From the NCBI RefSeq assembly GCF_042683245.1, contig NZ_JBHUJB010000080.1, forward strand, positions 1 to 64,000: a stretch of DNA of 64,000 bases, in the 5' to 3' direction. This document shows, in pieces, positions 7,897 to 16,549 of the stretch. Every line of letters starts with the position of its first letter. The first letter of the stretch is position 1. Under the pieces are notes generated by a model. The model saw only the letters and a list, made by a program, of their open reading frames with translations, had not been told where the DNA came from and ran no database searches. Both the position numbers and the translations under genes were made by a program. The DNA comes from Rubritalea tangerina (GTDB lineage: Bacteria > Verrucomicrobiota > Verrucomicrobiia > Verrucomicrobiales > Akkermansiaceae).

Positions 7897-8724
7897 TTAC
7901 TCAGCGACTTGTGAATTTTTTTCGTCTTTTTCTTCGCTTGTTGCAGATTCTTCTGCGGCGGGTTCAGCGGGAGTGTTTGGAGTGCTTGCATCGCTGGGGT
8001 TGCCATCTTGTGGCTGAGGAGTTTCAGCGGGGGCTGGTGTGACCTTTTTCTCAACTTCTTTAGGGGCATTGGCGCCGAGGAAGCGGAGGCGGTCGCTAGC
8101 GATGGACTTGTAGGCCGAGAACTTGTTGATGGTGTCGTTATTGGTAGCGGCGTCAGAGTCCGTGATGAGGTCGGTGACGGCTGTGTAGTATTCTTTAGCG
8201 CGAGCGATGTCGTTATTTTGTTGAGCGATATCGCCGAGGCCGATTTGAGCGGCTGGGGTGATGAATTCAGCATTGTCCATATCGAGAACGGAGGCGAGTT
8301 GGGCTTCCGCTTCGGGGAGTTTGCCTTCGTTGAGGAGGCGCAGACCTAGGCTTGTGGTTGCGGTTGGTATGGCGGGATGGTTCGGATAGGTGCTGATGAA
8401 GTTTTGCAATTCAGCAATTGCCTTTTCGTTAGACTCTTCCGCTTTCGTGGATGCGAGGAGGAGAGATGCTGCGCCCGCGGAGGCTGTATTTCCGTGTTGG
8501 CTGATGACAGCTTCGAGTTCACTGGGTTCTACTGCGGCAGTGAGTGCTTCACCTGCCTGAGCTTTGATCATGTCACTGTAGCCGGTGTAGCCGACATAGC
8601 CGAGCACGCCGAGAAAGATGACGATGGCGAGAGTCATGAGGAGTTTCTGGTTTTCCTCGAGGAAAACTTCAAATTTTGATGGGCCGTGATCGATTTCGGC
8701 AATTGGTGTTGGTGTATCGTCCAT
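7897..8724 (-). CDS. tetratricopeptide-repeat membrane protein (YfgM-like)
   Basis: This 275-residue protein has a short cytosolic N-terminus, one membrane segment near residues 29-51 (LMTLAIVIFLGVLGYVGYTGY) and a periplasmic helical domain with TPR-like pairs (EKAIAELQNFISTYPNHP, GKLPEAEAQLASVLDMDN, NDIARAKEYYTAVTD). This layout matches the YfgM/TPR_21 family, which in Escherichia coli assists SecYEG and periplasmic chaperones. A Pro/Glu/Ala-rich tail of about 55 residues follows. The ATG at 8722-8724 gives a sensible N-in anchor. Its divergent neighbour is thiE. The precise partner is inferred from the family only. Confidence 0.7.
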   Translation of the reverse strand: MDDTPTPIAEIDHGPSKFEVFLEENQKLLMTLAIVIFLGVLGYVGYTGYSDMIKAQAGEALTAAVEPSELEAVISQHGNTASAGAASLLLASTKAEESNEKAIAELQNFISTYPNHPAIPTATTSLGLRLLNEGKLPEAEAQLASVLDMDNAEFITPAAQIGLGDIAQQNNDIARAKEYYTAVTDLITDSDAATNNDTINKFSAYKSIASDRLRFLGANAPKEVEKKVTPAPAETPQPQDGNPSDASTPNTPAEPAAEESATSEEKDEKNSQVAE

Positions 8725-8903
8725 TTGTTCTGCGTGGTGGTAAGAATCTGAGGGGCATCTTGCAAGAAAGAAAGCCCGATTGGCGGAGGAAAATCACTGA
8801 GTTTGGTGTGCGTTCTGTTGGCTGGGCTTTGTTTTGGATTGAAATGCTGGAGCAATGGTCTAGATCGTATCCAACTAGCACAAGCTCTGGCTGGTAGGTA
8901 TTT

Positions 8904-9539
8904 ATGAAATCTAAACTAAAATGTGCGACTTTCTATGGGATTGTTGATCTTGGTTATGTGAAGCCAGAGAGAGTAGCTGAGGTTGCGCGAGGTTTGATAG
9001 AGGGTGGTGCGGGAGTGGTTCAGCTGAGGGCGAAGGGTGTTGCAAAAGAGGAAGTAGAAGAGCTGGCGAAGGAATTACAGGAGGTTTGTCGTGAAGGAGG
9101 TGTCCCGTTCATCGTGAACGACTATCCTGAGATCGCTTTGAGAGTGGGTGCGGATGGGGTGCACATCGGGCAAGATGATGGGAGTTTGGCGGGGGTGCGT
9201 GAAGTGGTTGGAGATGAGATGATTGTGGGGCGTTCAACGCATTCGCCGGCGCAGGCTGAGGAGGCGATGTTAGAAGGTTTTGACTACATAGGGTTTGGGC
9301 CATTATTTCCGACCCCCACGAAGCAGGGGAGGCCGGGGATTGGCATGCAGGATGTGGCAAGGGTGCAGTCGTTGGTTGGTGGGAAGATTCCGGTGTTTTG
9401 TATTGGTGGGGTGCGACGCGATAATTTATCAGAGGTTGTTGCTGCGGGGGCAAAGCGCGTGGTGGTAGTGTCTGATGTATTATTGGCCGACTCGGTATGC
9501 GAAGCGTCTTCTGAGGTGGTTAGAAAGCTAAACGAATAA
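8904..9539 (+). CDS. thiE: thiamine-phosphate synthase
   Basis: ThiE joins the hydroxymethylpyrimidine pyrophosphate and thiazole phosphate halves to thiamine phosphate. The 211-residue TIM barrel shows the family motifs in order: YGIVDLGY, GVVQLRAKG (pyrophosphate/HMP side), VPFIVNDYPEIAL, GVHIGQDD, GRSTHSPAQAEEA, DYIGFGPLFPTPTKQ and PVFCIGGV. The start at ATG 8904 is preceded by no Shine-Dalgarno sequence. A PfkB-type kinase begins 5 bp after the stop, so the two form an operon. I searched the 179-bp upstream region for TPP riboswitch landmarks and did not find them. Confidence 0.93.
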   Translation: MKSKLKCATFYGIVDLGYVKPERVAEVARGLIEGGAGVVQLRAKGVAKEEVEELAKELQEVCREGGVPFIVNDYPEIALRVGADGVHIGQDDGSLAGVREVVGDEMIVGRSTHSPAQAEEAMLEGFDYIGFGPLFPTPTKQGRPGIGMQDVARVQSLVGGKIPVFCIGGVRRDNLSEVVAAGAKRVVVVSDVLLADSVCEASSEVVRKLNE

Positions 9540-9544
9540 AATTT

Positions 9545-10468
9545 ATGAAAAAGAAATCTGTAATTGTGGGTGGCACTATTGCCATTGATAACGTGAAAAC
9601 GCCGAGTGCTGAAGCTAGCAATTTGTTAGGTGGTTCTGCGGCATATGCGTCATTGGCGACAAGTTTTTACCATGACTCTGTGAATTTGGTTGGAATTATT
9701 GGGCATGACTATCCGCAAGAACATTTGGACATGCTTTCAAGCCATGGGGTGAACTTGGCGGGAGTTGAGCGTTCTGACAGTGCTTCCTTTACTTGGTCTG
9801 GCGAGTACATGGAGAACATGAACGATCGCGAGACGCATGCGGTTGCGTTGAATGTGTTAGAAGGGTGGGAGGTGAAGGTGCCGAGTGAGATTTCAGAGAG
9901 TCAGATTGTGGTCTTAGCGAATATGTCACCGGAGAACCAACTGCAGATGCTAGAGGGTTGTGAAAGTGCTGAGCGCTATGTGATAGCGGACACGATGGAT
10001 TTGTGGATAGCGATCGCGACTGAGAAATTGCATGAGGTGTTGGAGAAGATTGATTTGTTGGTGATCAATGAATCTGAGGCGCGCGAGTTTGCGCAGACAT
10101 CAAATTTGGTATTGGCTGGCGAGAGGTTGTTAGCGAAGGGGCCTGAGCATGTGATCATCAAGTTAGGGGAATTTGGGGCGATGTTGTTTGCGAAGGGCGG
10201 AGAGGTATTTCGTTGTCCGGCGTGGCCATTGCGTGAGGTTGCAGACCCGACTGGTGCTGGTGATTCCTTCTTAGGAGGGATGGCTGGTTATCTAGCGAGT
10301 TTGGACAGTGTGGCCTTTAGTTTTGATGATTTACGTCAGGCGATGGTTCGCGGGACGGTGGCAGCAAGCTATACCTGCGAGGCATTTTCCACCCAGAAGC
10401 TTCAGTCTATTGAGCGGGCCGATTTGGATGCGCGTATGGAGAAGCTCAAAGCTATTTCTACTTGGTAG
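9545..10468 (+). CDS. PfkB-family carbohydrate/nucleoside kinase
   Basis: This 307-residue member of the ribokinase family phosphorylates a sugar or related small molecule with ATP. The N-terminal glycine motif is seen as NLLGGSAAYASLATSFY near residue 25-41. The C-terminal signature DPTGAGDSFLGGM at about 234-246 contains the catalytic Asp and anion-hole GAGD. HVIIKLGEFGAMLF is the usual strand before the ATP site. Its position 5 bp after thiE might suggest a thiamine-related substrate, but the sequence does not resemble ThiD or ThiM, so I leave the substrate open. Confidence 0.85.
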   Translation: MKKKSVIVGGTIAIDNVKTPSAEASNLLGGSAAYASLATSFYHDSVNLVGIIGHDYPQEHLDMLSSHGVNLAGVERSDSASFTWSGEYMENMNDRETHAVALNVLEGWEVKVPSEISESQIVVLANMSPENQLQMLEGCESAERYVIADTMDLWIAIATEKLHEVLEKIDLLVINESEAREFAQTSNLVLAGERLLAKGPEHVIIKLGEFGAMLFAKGGEVFRCPAWPLREVADPTGAGDSFLGGMAGYLASLDSVAFSFDDLRQAMVRGTVAASYTCEAFSTQKLQSIERADLDARMEKLKAISTW

Positions 10469-10522
10469 AGGTATCCAGTCTTCCTGTGTGAGGGGTGGAT
10501 AAGTTTTTCTCAAATCACGTAC

Positions 10523-11245
10523 TCAGGACTTTCTCATTCGGCGCATCAAGCATAGGGGTGCGCCGATGAGGAGGAGGGCTGCGCTGGAGGGCTCGGGAAT
10601 GGCGGTGACGCTGATGTCGACGTTGTATTTGACGGTTCGGAGTCGGTAACCAGCGCTGCTATTGGTGTCGAATTCGATGTCGAAGCCTGAGACTTCAGTG
10701 CCAAAGTTGACGTCGTTAGCATTTTGGCCCGGGGTGCCGTTGAGGATGTAGAGTTCAGAGGCATCGTTGAAGTCCCCCATTGTGAAGCCCGTGATGTCAA
10801 AGTCGGTGACGGAGCCTGATGAGCCCATGGCGGCGCCAGTGAGAGTGAGTGTGGCGCCGGTGATGAGGATATCAATTTTTTCGTCAGCGGCGTTGATTGT
10901 ATTGTTACTAGCGCCAGATAGGTCGACGCCGAGTTTGTGGCCATTTTGGCGGATGACGCCGGTAGTGTTGCCAGTGGGTCTGTCGACAATGGCTGTGAAT
11001 GTGACTTCTAGGGTGTCGTTGACGAGGTCACCGTCATAGTCGTTTTCGGATAGAGTGTGTGTGATGGTGAGAGTTTGAGTACCTAGGCCAGAGGAGGTGA
11101 TGCTGGTAACGTTTGAGGAGGCATTGGTAAGGTTTGGTCCGTAGCGACCTTCAGCATTAATGGAAAAGAGGGTGGTGGCTGCTTGGGAGGCGCTCAGTAG
11201 GGAGAGTGTGACGAGTGTGGCTAGAGTTGAAGTTCTATCTATCAT
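10523..11245 (-). CDS. PEP-CTERM sorting-domain protein
   Basis: This is a 240-residue exported protein with a signal peptide (LATLVTLSLLSASQAA) and a C-terminal PEP-CTERM tail: the motif IPEPSSAALLLIG, a hydrophobic segment, and the basic end RRMRKS. Such tails are recognised by an exosortase, which cleaves and transfers the protein to the cell surface; none is encoded here. The middle is Thr/Asn/Gly/Asp-rich, low in Cys and probably a beta-sandwich; function unknown. A good promoter lies upstream (11289-11318). Converges with the PfkB kinase gene. Confidence 0.85.
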   Translation of the reverse strand: MIDRTSTLATLVTLSLLSASQAATTLFSINAEGRYGPNLTNASSNVTSITSSGLGTQTLTITHTLSENDYDGDLVNDTLEVTFTAIVDRPTGNTTGVIRQNGHKLGVDLSGASNNTINAADEKIDILITGATLTLTGAAMGSSGSVTDFDITGFTMGDFNDASELYILNGTPGQNANDVNFGTEVSGFDIEFDTNSSAGYRLRTVKYNVDISVTAIPEPSSAALLLIGAPLCLMRRMRKS

Positions 11246-11288
11246 AACAAATAGGGGAGGCTCACAACTATGGAGTTGGAGTATCCTA

Positions 11289-11318
11289 TTTGTATTTAGT
11301 GGGAGAGAGTTGTGTCAA
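11289..11318 (-). promoter_or_regulatory. sigma-70-like promoter of PEP-CTERM gene
   Basis: Read on the minus strand, TTGACA (11313-11318) is a perfect -35 box, followed after 18 bp by TACAAA (11289-11294) as a -10 box. The expected start of transcription near 11282 leaves a leader of about 37 nt before the ATG at 11245. Confidence 0.5.
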
Positions 11319-11338
11319 TGATCGAATCCAGGGGGAGC

Positions 11339-12133
11339 TTAGGATTCGAGGTGGGGGATGGCGTCTAGTAGGCGTTTTGTATAGCTGTGTTCTGGCTCGT
11401 TGAAGACGCGCTCGGAGTCACCATATTCGACGATTTCACCTTTATACATGACAGCAATATTGTCTGCTAGGTAGCGAACGACGGAGAGGTCGTGAGAGAT
11501 GAAGATCATGGTGAGGTTGAGGTCTCTACGCAGGTCGAGGAGGAGGTTGAGGATCTGTGACTGAATGGAGACGTCTAGTGCTGAAACTGGTTCGTCAGCA
11601 ATGATGAGTTTTGGTTCAGGAGCGAGGGCGCGCGCGATAGCGATACGTTGGCGTTGACCGCCGGAGAATTCATGCGGGTATTTTTGCATGAATGAGGGAT
11701 TGAGTCCGCAGCGTTCCATGAGGGCGACTACAGCTTCGGTGAGTTTAGATTTATTTTTCTTTAAGTTTGGGTGGCGTTGGGTGAGTGCTTCTGCGAGTGT
11801 GGAGAAGATGGTCATGCGTGGATTGAGTGAGGCATAGGGGTCTTGGAAAATCATTTGAAAATCCAGACGGTGTTTACGCACTTCGCTTCGGGGGAGTTTG
11901 GTGAGGTTGAGTCCCTCTAGGGTGATATCCCCTTCTGTGGAGGGGATGAGTTGCATGATAGTACGGGAGAGGGTGGATTTTCCGCAGCCAGATTCACCGA
12001 CCAACCCGAGGATTTCACCTTGCTTGATACTCAGAGTAATCCCGTTGACGGCCTTCACGGTGTCGACTTGTTTAGTGAAGATGAGGCCTTTTTTCACTGG
12101 GAAGTGAGTTTTGACGTCTTTGAGTTCTAGCAT
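11339..12133 (-). CDS. ABC transporter ATP-binding protein, OppF/DppF type
   Basis: This is the ATPase of a peptide/nickel-type importer. The 264 residues contain Walker A GLVGESGCGKST (near 44-55), the Q-loop FQMIFQDPYASLNPR typical of the Opp/Dpp family, the ABC signature SGGQRQRIAIARAL, Walker B LIIADEPVSALD and the H-loop ISHDLSVVRYLAD. The end YTKRLLDAIPHLES is the start of the C-terminal oligopeptide-transporter extension, but the remaining 50 or so residues of full OppF proteins are absent. No permease, binding protein or OppD is adjacent, so it is an orphan subunit; the partner genes must be elsewhere. A 14-bp palindrome lies about 120 bp upstream. Confidence 0.9.
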   Translation of the reverse strand: MLELKDVKTHFPVKKGLIFTKQVDTVKAVNGITLSIKQGEILGLVGESGCGKSTLSRTIMQLIPSTEGDITLEGLNLTKLPRSEVRKHRLDFQMIFQDPYASLNPRMTIFSTLAEALTQRHPNLKKNKSKLTEAVVALMERCGLNPSFMQKYPHEFSGGQRQRIAIARALAPEPKLIIADEPVSALDVSIQSQILNLLLDLRRDLNLTMIFISHDLSVVRYLADNIAVMYKGEIVEYGDSERVFNEPEHSYTKRLLDAIPHLES

Positions 12134-12254
12134 AATATTTTGGCTACGCCGAAGTCAGGGGTTATAAGTCAAGTGTCATTAGGCTTGGCTAGTTGCTGAC
12201 TAAAGCTGATTTGGTTAGTTGTGTGGATGGGTTTGAGTGTGCTGGGCCATTAAC

Positions 12255-12268
12255 TCATTGATCAATGA
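12255..12268. promoter_or_regulatory. 14-bp perfect palindrome, possible operator
   Basis: TCATTGATCAATGA is perfectly self-complementary without a spacer. It lies in the 157-bp gap between the proS stop and the start of the ABC ATPase gene, where a regulator of the latter could bind. No second copy was noticed in the window. It could also be chance. Confidence 0.25.
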
Positions 12269-12290
12269 CCCATGACGAGAGCGCAGCGAT

Positions 12291-13808
12291 CTAATAGCTA
12301 CGTCCCCAGATGGCGCGGGCTTTCGTGGTTTTGCCTGTGAGGATGCAGGGGGCTTCGTCTCCGTCTTGTTGGTCGAGTGGGAGGCAGCGGATGGAGATTT
12401 TGTGTTTTTTACTCAAGGTCTCTTCTTCCTCGGTAGTGCCGGCCCAAGGGGTGACGAGCCAGCCAGGTTGGTCGGATTGCCAGTGTTTTTCGAATTCGGC
12501 GAGGTCGGAGCATGTGTGCGTGTTTGCGTCACGGAAGTTGGTGGCACGTTCTAGGAGTGCATCCTGCACTTCTTGGAGTGTGTTTTCTACATTTTGAAGG
12601 AATTCTTCCTTATCGAGGAAGGTTTTCTCGTTAGCGGCTTGGTCGCGGCGTTGGAGGCAGACTTTGCGGGATTCGAGGTCACGGGGGCCGATTTCGATTC
12701 TGAGTGGGGCGCCTTTTTTCACCCATTCCCATTTTTTCTCACCGCCACGCAGGTCGCGCTTATCGACGTGGGCGCGGATTGGTTCACCGTGGAAGTCTTT
12801 ACTACGTAATGTTTGAGCGAGTGCGAGGCAGGCGTCGATAACTGCGTCGCGGGTGTCTTCTTTGGGGGTGACTGGGATAATGACGATTTGTTGGGAGGCA
12901 ACGCGTGGAGGCATGATGAGGCCATCGTCATCTGAGTGTGCCATGATCAGTGTGCCGATCAGGCGGGTAGAGACTCCCCATGATGTGGTCCATGCGTGTT
13001 GTGTGGAGCCATCACGCGCAGTGAATGAGATATCTTGAGCTTTGGAGAAATTTTGGCCTAAGAAGTGAGAGGTTCCCGCTTGGATTGCTTTTTTGTCTTG
13101 GACCATCGCTTCGACAGTGAGGGTCATGTCGGCACCGGGGAAGCGTTCGGCTTCTGATTTTTCTCCGGGAATGGTTGGGATGGCGAGGTGCTCGCGAAGG
13201 AACTTTTCGTAGATGCTGTGCATCTGGCGTGTTTCTTCAATGGCTTCTTCTTTTGTTTCGTGAGCTGTGTGGCCTTCTTGCCAGAGGAATTCTGCGGTGC
13301 GAAGGAACATGCGGGTGCGCATTTCCCAGCGCATGACGTTGGCCCATTGGTTAATCAGGAGAGGGAGGTCGCGATAGGATTCAGTCCAACGCGAGAAAGC
13401 TGCCCCGATAATTGTTTCGGAAGTTGGGCGGATAACGTAGGGTTCGTTAAGTTCGCCGGCTGGTTCCATTTTTGTGCTGCCATCTTCTTGCTTTGTTGCT
13501 TCGAGACGGTGGTGTGTGACGACGGCGCATTCTGTGGCGAAGCCTTCGGCGCATTCAGCTTCCTTTTCAAAGTAGGAGAGAGGGATGAGGAGTGGGAAGT
13601 AAGCGTTCTGGTGGCCAGTTTGTTTAAAGTACTTATCTAGCTGTTGTTGGATATTTTCCCAGAGTGCGTATCCCCACGGCTTGATGACCATGCAGCCACG
13701 TGTTTCAGAGTTTTCTGCAAGGTCCGCTCCTTTGACGACTTGTTGGTACCATTCAGGGAAGTCTTCTGAGCGTGTAGGTTGGATTGCTGTTTTCGCTTGC
13801 TTGGCCAT
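12291..13808 (-). CDS. proS: prolyl-tRNA synthetase, archaeal/eukaryotic type (ProS type 3)
   Basis: This enzyme charges tRNA-Pro. At 505 residues, without the inserted editing domain between class II motifs 2 and 3, it is the short archaeal/eukaryotic-like form rather than the E. coli form. The class II motifs are visible: GCMVIKPWGYALWE with FPLLIPLSYF (motif 1 region), RPTSETIIGAAFSRW (the Pro-binding TSE), NQWANVMRWEMRTRMFLRTAEFLWQEGHTAH (motif 2), and GVSTRLIGTLIMAHSDDDGLIMPPRVA (motif 3). The anticodon-binding domain follows, with VHVDKRDLRGGEKKWEWVKKGAP. A zinc-like C-terminal domain ends in WGRSY, which is characteristic of this type. Confidence 0.95.
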   Translation of the reverse strand: MAKQAKTAIQPTRSEDFPEWYQQVVKGADLAENSETRGCMVIKPWGYALWENIQQQLDKYFKQTGHQNAYFPLLIPLSYFEKEAECAEGFATECAVVTHHRLEATKQEDGSTKMEPAGELNEPYVIRPTSETIIGAAFSRWTESYRDLPLLINQWANVMRWEMRTRMFLRTAEFLWQEGHTAHETKEEAIEETRQMHSIYEKFLREHLAIPTIPGEKSEAERFPGADMTLTVEAMVQDKKAIQAGTSHFLGQNFSKAQDISFTARDGSTQHAWTTSWGVSTRLIGTLIMAHSDDDGLIMPPRVASQQIVIIPVTPKEDTRDAVIDACLALAQTLRSKDFHGEPIRAHVDKRDLRGGEKKWEWVKKGAPLRIEIGPRDLESRKVCLQRRDQAANEKTFLDKEEFLQNVENTLQEVQDALLERATNFRDANTHTCSDLAEFEKHWQSDQPGWLVTPWAGTTEEEETLSKKHKISIRCLPLDQQDGDEAPCILTGKTTKARAIWGRSY

Positions 13809-13900
13809 AGGAGACGGGGTTTAGCGTCTGGAATCGCTTTGGGCAAGGGTGGATGGTTGTGAAATCGTTTTTGCCGATTTCGATGCTTATATTACAGGAT

Positions 13901-13929
13901 TTGAGATCTTTCATTTTTTTGTATATTTA
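13901..13929 (+). promoter_or_regulatory. possible promoter of the pilus-like locus
   Basis: TTGAGA (13901-13906) and TATTTA (13924-13929) are separated by 17 bp within a T-rich stretch and lie about 54 bp upstream of the first gene of the locus. Other AT-rich hexamers nearby (TATATT, TATACT) would give less good spacing. Confidence 0.35.
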
Positions 13930-13982
13930 TACTCGCCAAGTGGGGTTAGGCTTCGTTAGTTCTATGGGAAGTCCTATTACCT

Positions 13983-14615
13983 ATGAAAAAATCCAAACTC
14001 AAAATGCTGTGTTCTACAGCGCTCGTAGCGGCACTATCAATGGCTGCTCCACTATATGGTCAGGCAGGAAATGCCGAAGCGTCAGATCCAAAATTTGATA
14101 CATTGCAGTCTCCAGTAGTTGGGGGGAATACAGAGCGTAAGAGCTGGAAACCAAAGGATTGGCTTGAGGCTGAGGTGAAGTTTAAGGTTGAGATGCCGAA
14201 GACTTATAGGCAGAGTTTTGTCGATAGTGTCACAGTAAAATGGTATGTGGCTGTCAAGCCGGAAGGGTCCAGGGATGTATACATTCTAGAGAAGGAAGTT
14301 GAGCACGTGAATGTACCTGTGGGTGAGGATGTGTATTCCTCGGTATACTTGTCGCCCTCAGCAATTAAACGCATCAGTGGAAGTGATAGAGCGAGTAAAG
14401 GAGTTATCGAAGCTATTGGAGGTGAGGTGATAGTTAATGGGACAACCAGAGAATCGAATAAGAAGCGCTATTTTGCATACGGTGAAAAAGTTGGTTGGTG
14501 GACTAAGACTAAGGCGTCTAGGCTTGATCGTGTTCCGTTGCTGAATAAGAACGAGACACCCTTCAAGTTTTTGTGGTGGGACCGCTATGCTGAAATCAAG
14601 CCAGAGCGTCGCTAG
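13983..14615 (+). CDS. Amuc_1102-like exported protein of pilus-associated locus
   Basis: This is a 210-residue exported protein with a signal peptide (MLCSTALVAALSMAAPLYG, cleavage near GQA). The mature part begins with an acidic/Pro leader and then a beta-rich domain (KPKDWLEAEVKFKVEMP, VDSVTVKWYVAVK, GEVIVNGTTRES) suggesting an Ig-like fold. The reason for the name is position: it is the first of five genes in the order I recall for Akkermansia Amuc_1102 to Amuc_1098, and size and export signal fit Amuc_1102. It is followed by a 91-bp gap with a strong hairpin before pilM. No Shine-Dalgarno sequence precedes the ATG. Role inferred: periplasmic or outer-membrane component of the pilus-like assembly. 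Confidence 0.7.
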   Translation: MKKSKLKMLCSTALVAALSMAAPLYGQAGNAEASDPKFDTLQSPVVGGNTERKSWKPKDWLEAEVKFKVEMPKTYRQSFVDSVTVKWYVAVKPEGSRDVYILEKEVEHVNVPVGEDVYSSVYLSPSAIKRISGSDRASKGVIEAIGGEVIVNGTTRESNKKRYFAYGEKVGWWTKTKASRLDRVPLLNKNETPFKFLWWDRYAEIKPERR

Positions 14616-14640
14616 TTCGGTTAGTTAAGTTCCGCAGAAC

Positions 14641-14672
14641 GGCTCGCGACTCATTTTGTACGAGTGCGAGCC
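14641..14672 (+). other. strong hairpin between first and second genes of the pilus-like locus
   Basis: GGCTCGC-ACTC (14641-14652, one bulged G) pairs with GAGTGCGAGCC (14662-14672) around a 9-nt loop. It is followed by TCATTTGATC rather than a clean T-run. It could protect the upstream transcript, or partly terminate so that the first gene is made in excess. Confidence 0.45.
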
Positions 14673-14706
14673 TCATTTGATCATTTGTTAAACACTACAC
14701 AATATT

Positions 14707-16545
14707 ATGGCTGAACCGCAGTCCATTATCACACTTAATATTGGCTCGCAGACCGTGAGTATGGGCCGATTTTCCCGCTCTAAGGACGGTGGGTTAATCC
14801 TCAAAAGCTACGAATCGACAGCGATACTAGCAGATCCAGCAGCAGAGATGACTCGCCTTCCTCAGGTGAAGTTAGCTGTTGGAGAGCTCGCTAACAAGAT
14901 TGGGCTTTCTAAGGATAAGATCGATTATGCAATTTCTGGGCAATCTGTTTTCACGCGCTTTGTGAAGTTGCCTATGTTAGAGGACGACGATCTCGAGCAG
15001 TTGGTGGCGTTTGAAGCGCAGCAGCATGTTCCATTCCCGATCAATGAAGTTATATGGGATTGGCAGTTACTTGAATCACCTGGTTCTGAACGTGAGGTGG
15101 TTCTAGTAGCTATCAAAGGTGACGCCTTGGATGAGCTGAATGATTGTGTGAGTGAAGCAGGTCTGAAGACTGGCGATGTGGACACCTCACCCATGGCATT
15201 GGCGAATGCATTTCGTTACAACTATGGTGACAGCGAAGAGACGAGTTTGTTAATTGATATTGGAGCTCGTACCAGTAACTTGATCTACATTGAAGGTAAG
15301 CGTGTATTTACCCGCAGTATTGCGATTGGTGGTGCAGCGATTACCAGTGCGATTTCGAAGGAATACAATGTTTCCTACATGGAGGCTGAGTCCCAGAAGG
15401 TAAGTAATGGAATGGTGGCCTTAGATACGCGCCACACTTCACAGCTTGATGAACTCACTGGTGCGTTAGCGACATGTATTCGTACGGCATTAAATCGCAT
15501 GCCTGCGGAGATTGCGCGTACGACGAATTTCTACCGAAGCCAGCATGGTGGCAGTGCTCCGACACGCGTTTATCTAGCTGGTGGTGGTGCGAACTTGCCG
15601 CGCATTGGGGATTTCTTCCAAGAAAAGTTACGTTTGCCTGTTGAATTCTTTAATCCGCTGAAGCGCATTTCAGTGGGGCAGGAAGTGGACGTGGATAAGG
15701 TTTCCACGCAAGCCCATCAGTTAGGTGAGTTAGTTGGTGTGGCGTTGCGTTCTGTTGACCGTGCGCCCATCCAGATTGATTTGGTGCCAGAGGTTGTGCA
15801 GGCTGAACGTGATGAGAAGCGTCGCAGACCATTTTTGATTGGAGCAGCTGCCGTGACTTTAGCAGCCTTTGGTGTCATGTACGCAGGTAGTTCTTCGAAG
15901 GCGGGTGACGCTGAGCGCAAGCTTGCAAGTGTGCAAAAGCGTATTAAGGGCTTAGAGCAATACTCGAGACCAATAGAAAAGCAGGTAAAGCGTGAGGAGG
16001 TGATTCAAGCATTTGCGGATCAATTTGTTCAGGCTCATAATGGGCAGAGGTATTGGTTAGAGTTAGTGGATGATCTAAAGCAACGATTTGGTTCCACGCA
16101 TGTGTGGGTCACGGATATGAGCCCATTGATTAATTTCAAGGTGGGTAGTGAGAAGCCGGCTGAGGAAGCTGTGCGTAGTGATTTTGCGAGTCTTGCGTAT
16201 GGTGCGGAAGCGGCGGTGGAGCCTAAGTTAGATGAGCCGGCAACGATTGGTAAGAACAATCGTCCGAACCCGAATTACGTGGCCCCTATGATCAATGCAG
16301 TTCGCATCAAGGGGTTGTGGAGGGGAGCAGGTGGGGCCTCACGAGTGAACGAACTTGTGAAGAAGTTGACCTCTGAATCGCCATTTTTCACACTGGAGAT
16401 CACTGACGAGAGTGGTCCTAGACCCGTTACTCGAACCATGACGCCAGCGGAGTACTCTGAGATTGAGAGCATGCTCAAGGAGGAAGAGTACGCAGCTACC
16501 TTCACGGTTACCATTCCACTTAAACAACCATTACCACTCCAATAA
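14707..16545 (+). CDS. pilM: PilM-type actin-like ATPase fused to PilN-like membrane domain
   Basis: PilM is the cytosolic actin-like protein that docks the inner-membrane parts of type IV pilus machines. Residues 1-350 show the FtsA/PilM fold: SIITLNIGSQTVSMG (phosphate 1), LLIDIGARTSNLIYIEG (phosphate 2), and VYLAGGGANLPRI (adenosine motif). The protein then continues well beyond the usual 350 residues: a basic stretch, one membrane segment near 376-394, a coiled coil (AERKLASVQKRIKGLEQ) and a periplasmic domain of about 190 residues with YWLELVDDLKQRF. This is the architecture of PilN. I therefore read it as a natural PilM-PilN fusion of 612 residues, corresponding to Amuc_1101. The next gene starts 4 bp after the stop. 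Confidence 0.85.
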   Translation: MAEPQSIITLNIGSQTVSMGRFSRSKDGGLILKSYESTAILADPAAEMTRLPQVKLAVGELANKIGLSKDKIDYAISGQSVFTRFVKLPMLEDDDLEQLVAFEAQQHVPFPINEVIWDWQLLESPGSEREVVLVAIKGDALDELNDCVSEAGLKTGDVDTSPMALANAFRYNYGDSEETSLLIDIGARTSNLIYIEGKRVFTRSIAIGGAAITSAISKEYNVSYMEAESQKVSNGMVALDTRHTSQLDELTGALATCIRTALNRMPAEIARTTNFYRSQHGGSAPTRVYLAGGGANLPRIGDFFQEKLRLPVEFFNPLKRISVGQEVDVDKVSTQAHQLGELVGVALRSVDRAPIQIDLVPEVVQAERDEKRRRPFLIGAAAVTLAAFGVMYAGSSSKAGDAERKLASVQKRIKGLEQYSRPIEKQVKREEVIQAFADQFVQAHNGQRYWLELVDDLKQRFGSTHVWVTDMSPLINFKVGSEKPAEEAVRSDFASLAYGAEAAVEPKLDEPATIGKNNRPNPNYVAPMINAVRIKGLWRGAGGASRVNELVKKLTSESPFFTLEITDESGPRPVTRTMTPAEYSEIESMLKEEEYAATFTVTIPLKQPLPLQ

Positions 16546-16549
16546 AGAA

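Noticed and set aside
8725..8903. TPP riboswitch upstream of thiE
   Set aside because: The conserved CTGAGA and ACCTGAT-type elements are absent; only a short GCCC/GGGC pairing is possible.
10035..10500. ThiD or ThiM activity for the PfkB-type kinase next to thiE
   Set aside because: The protein has the sugar-kinase GAGD signature and glycine motif, but not the ThiD or ThiM substrate motifs; location alone is insufficient.
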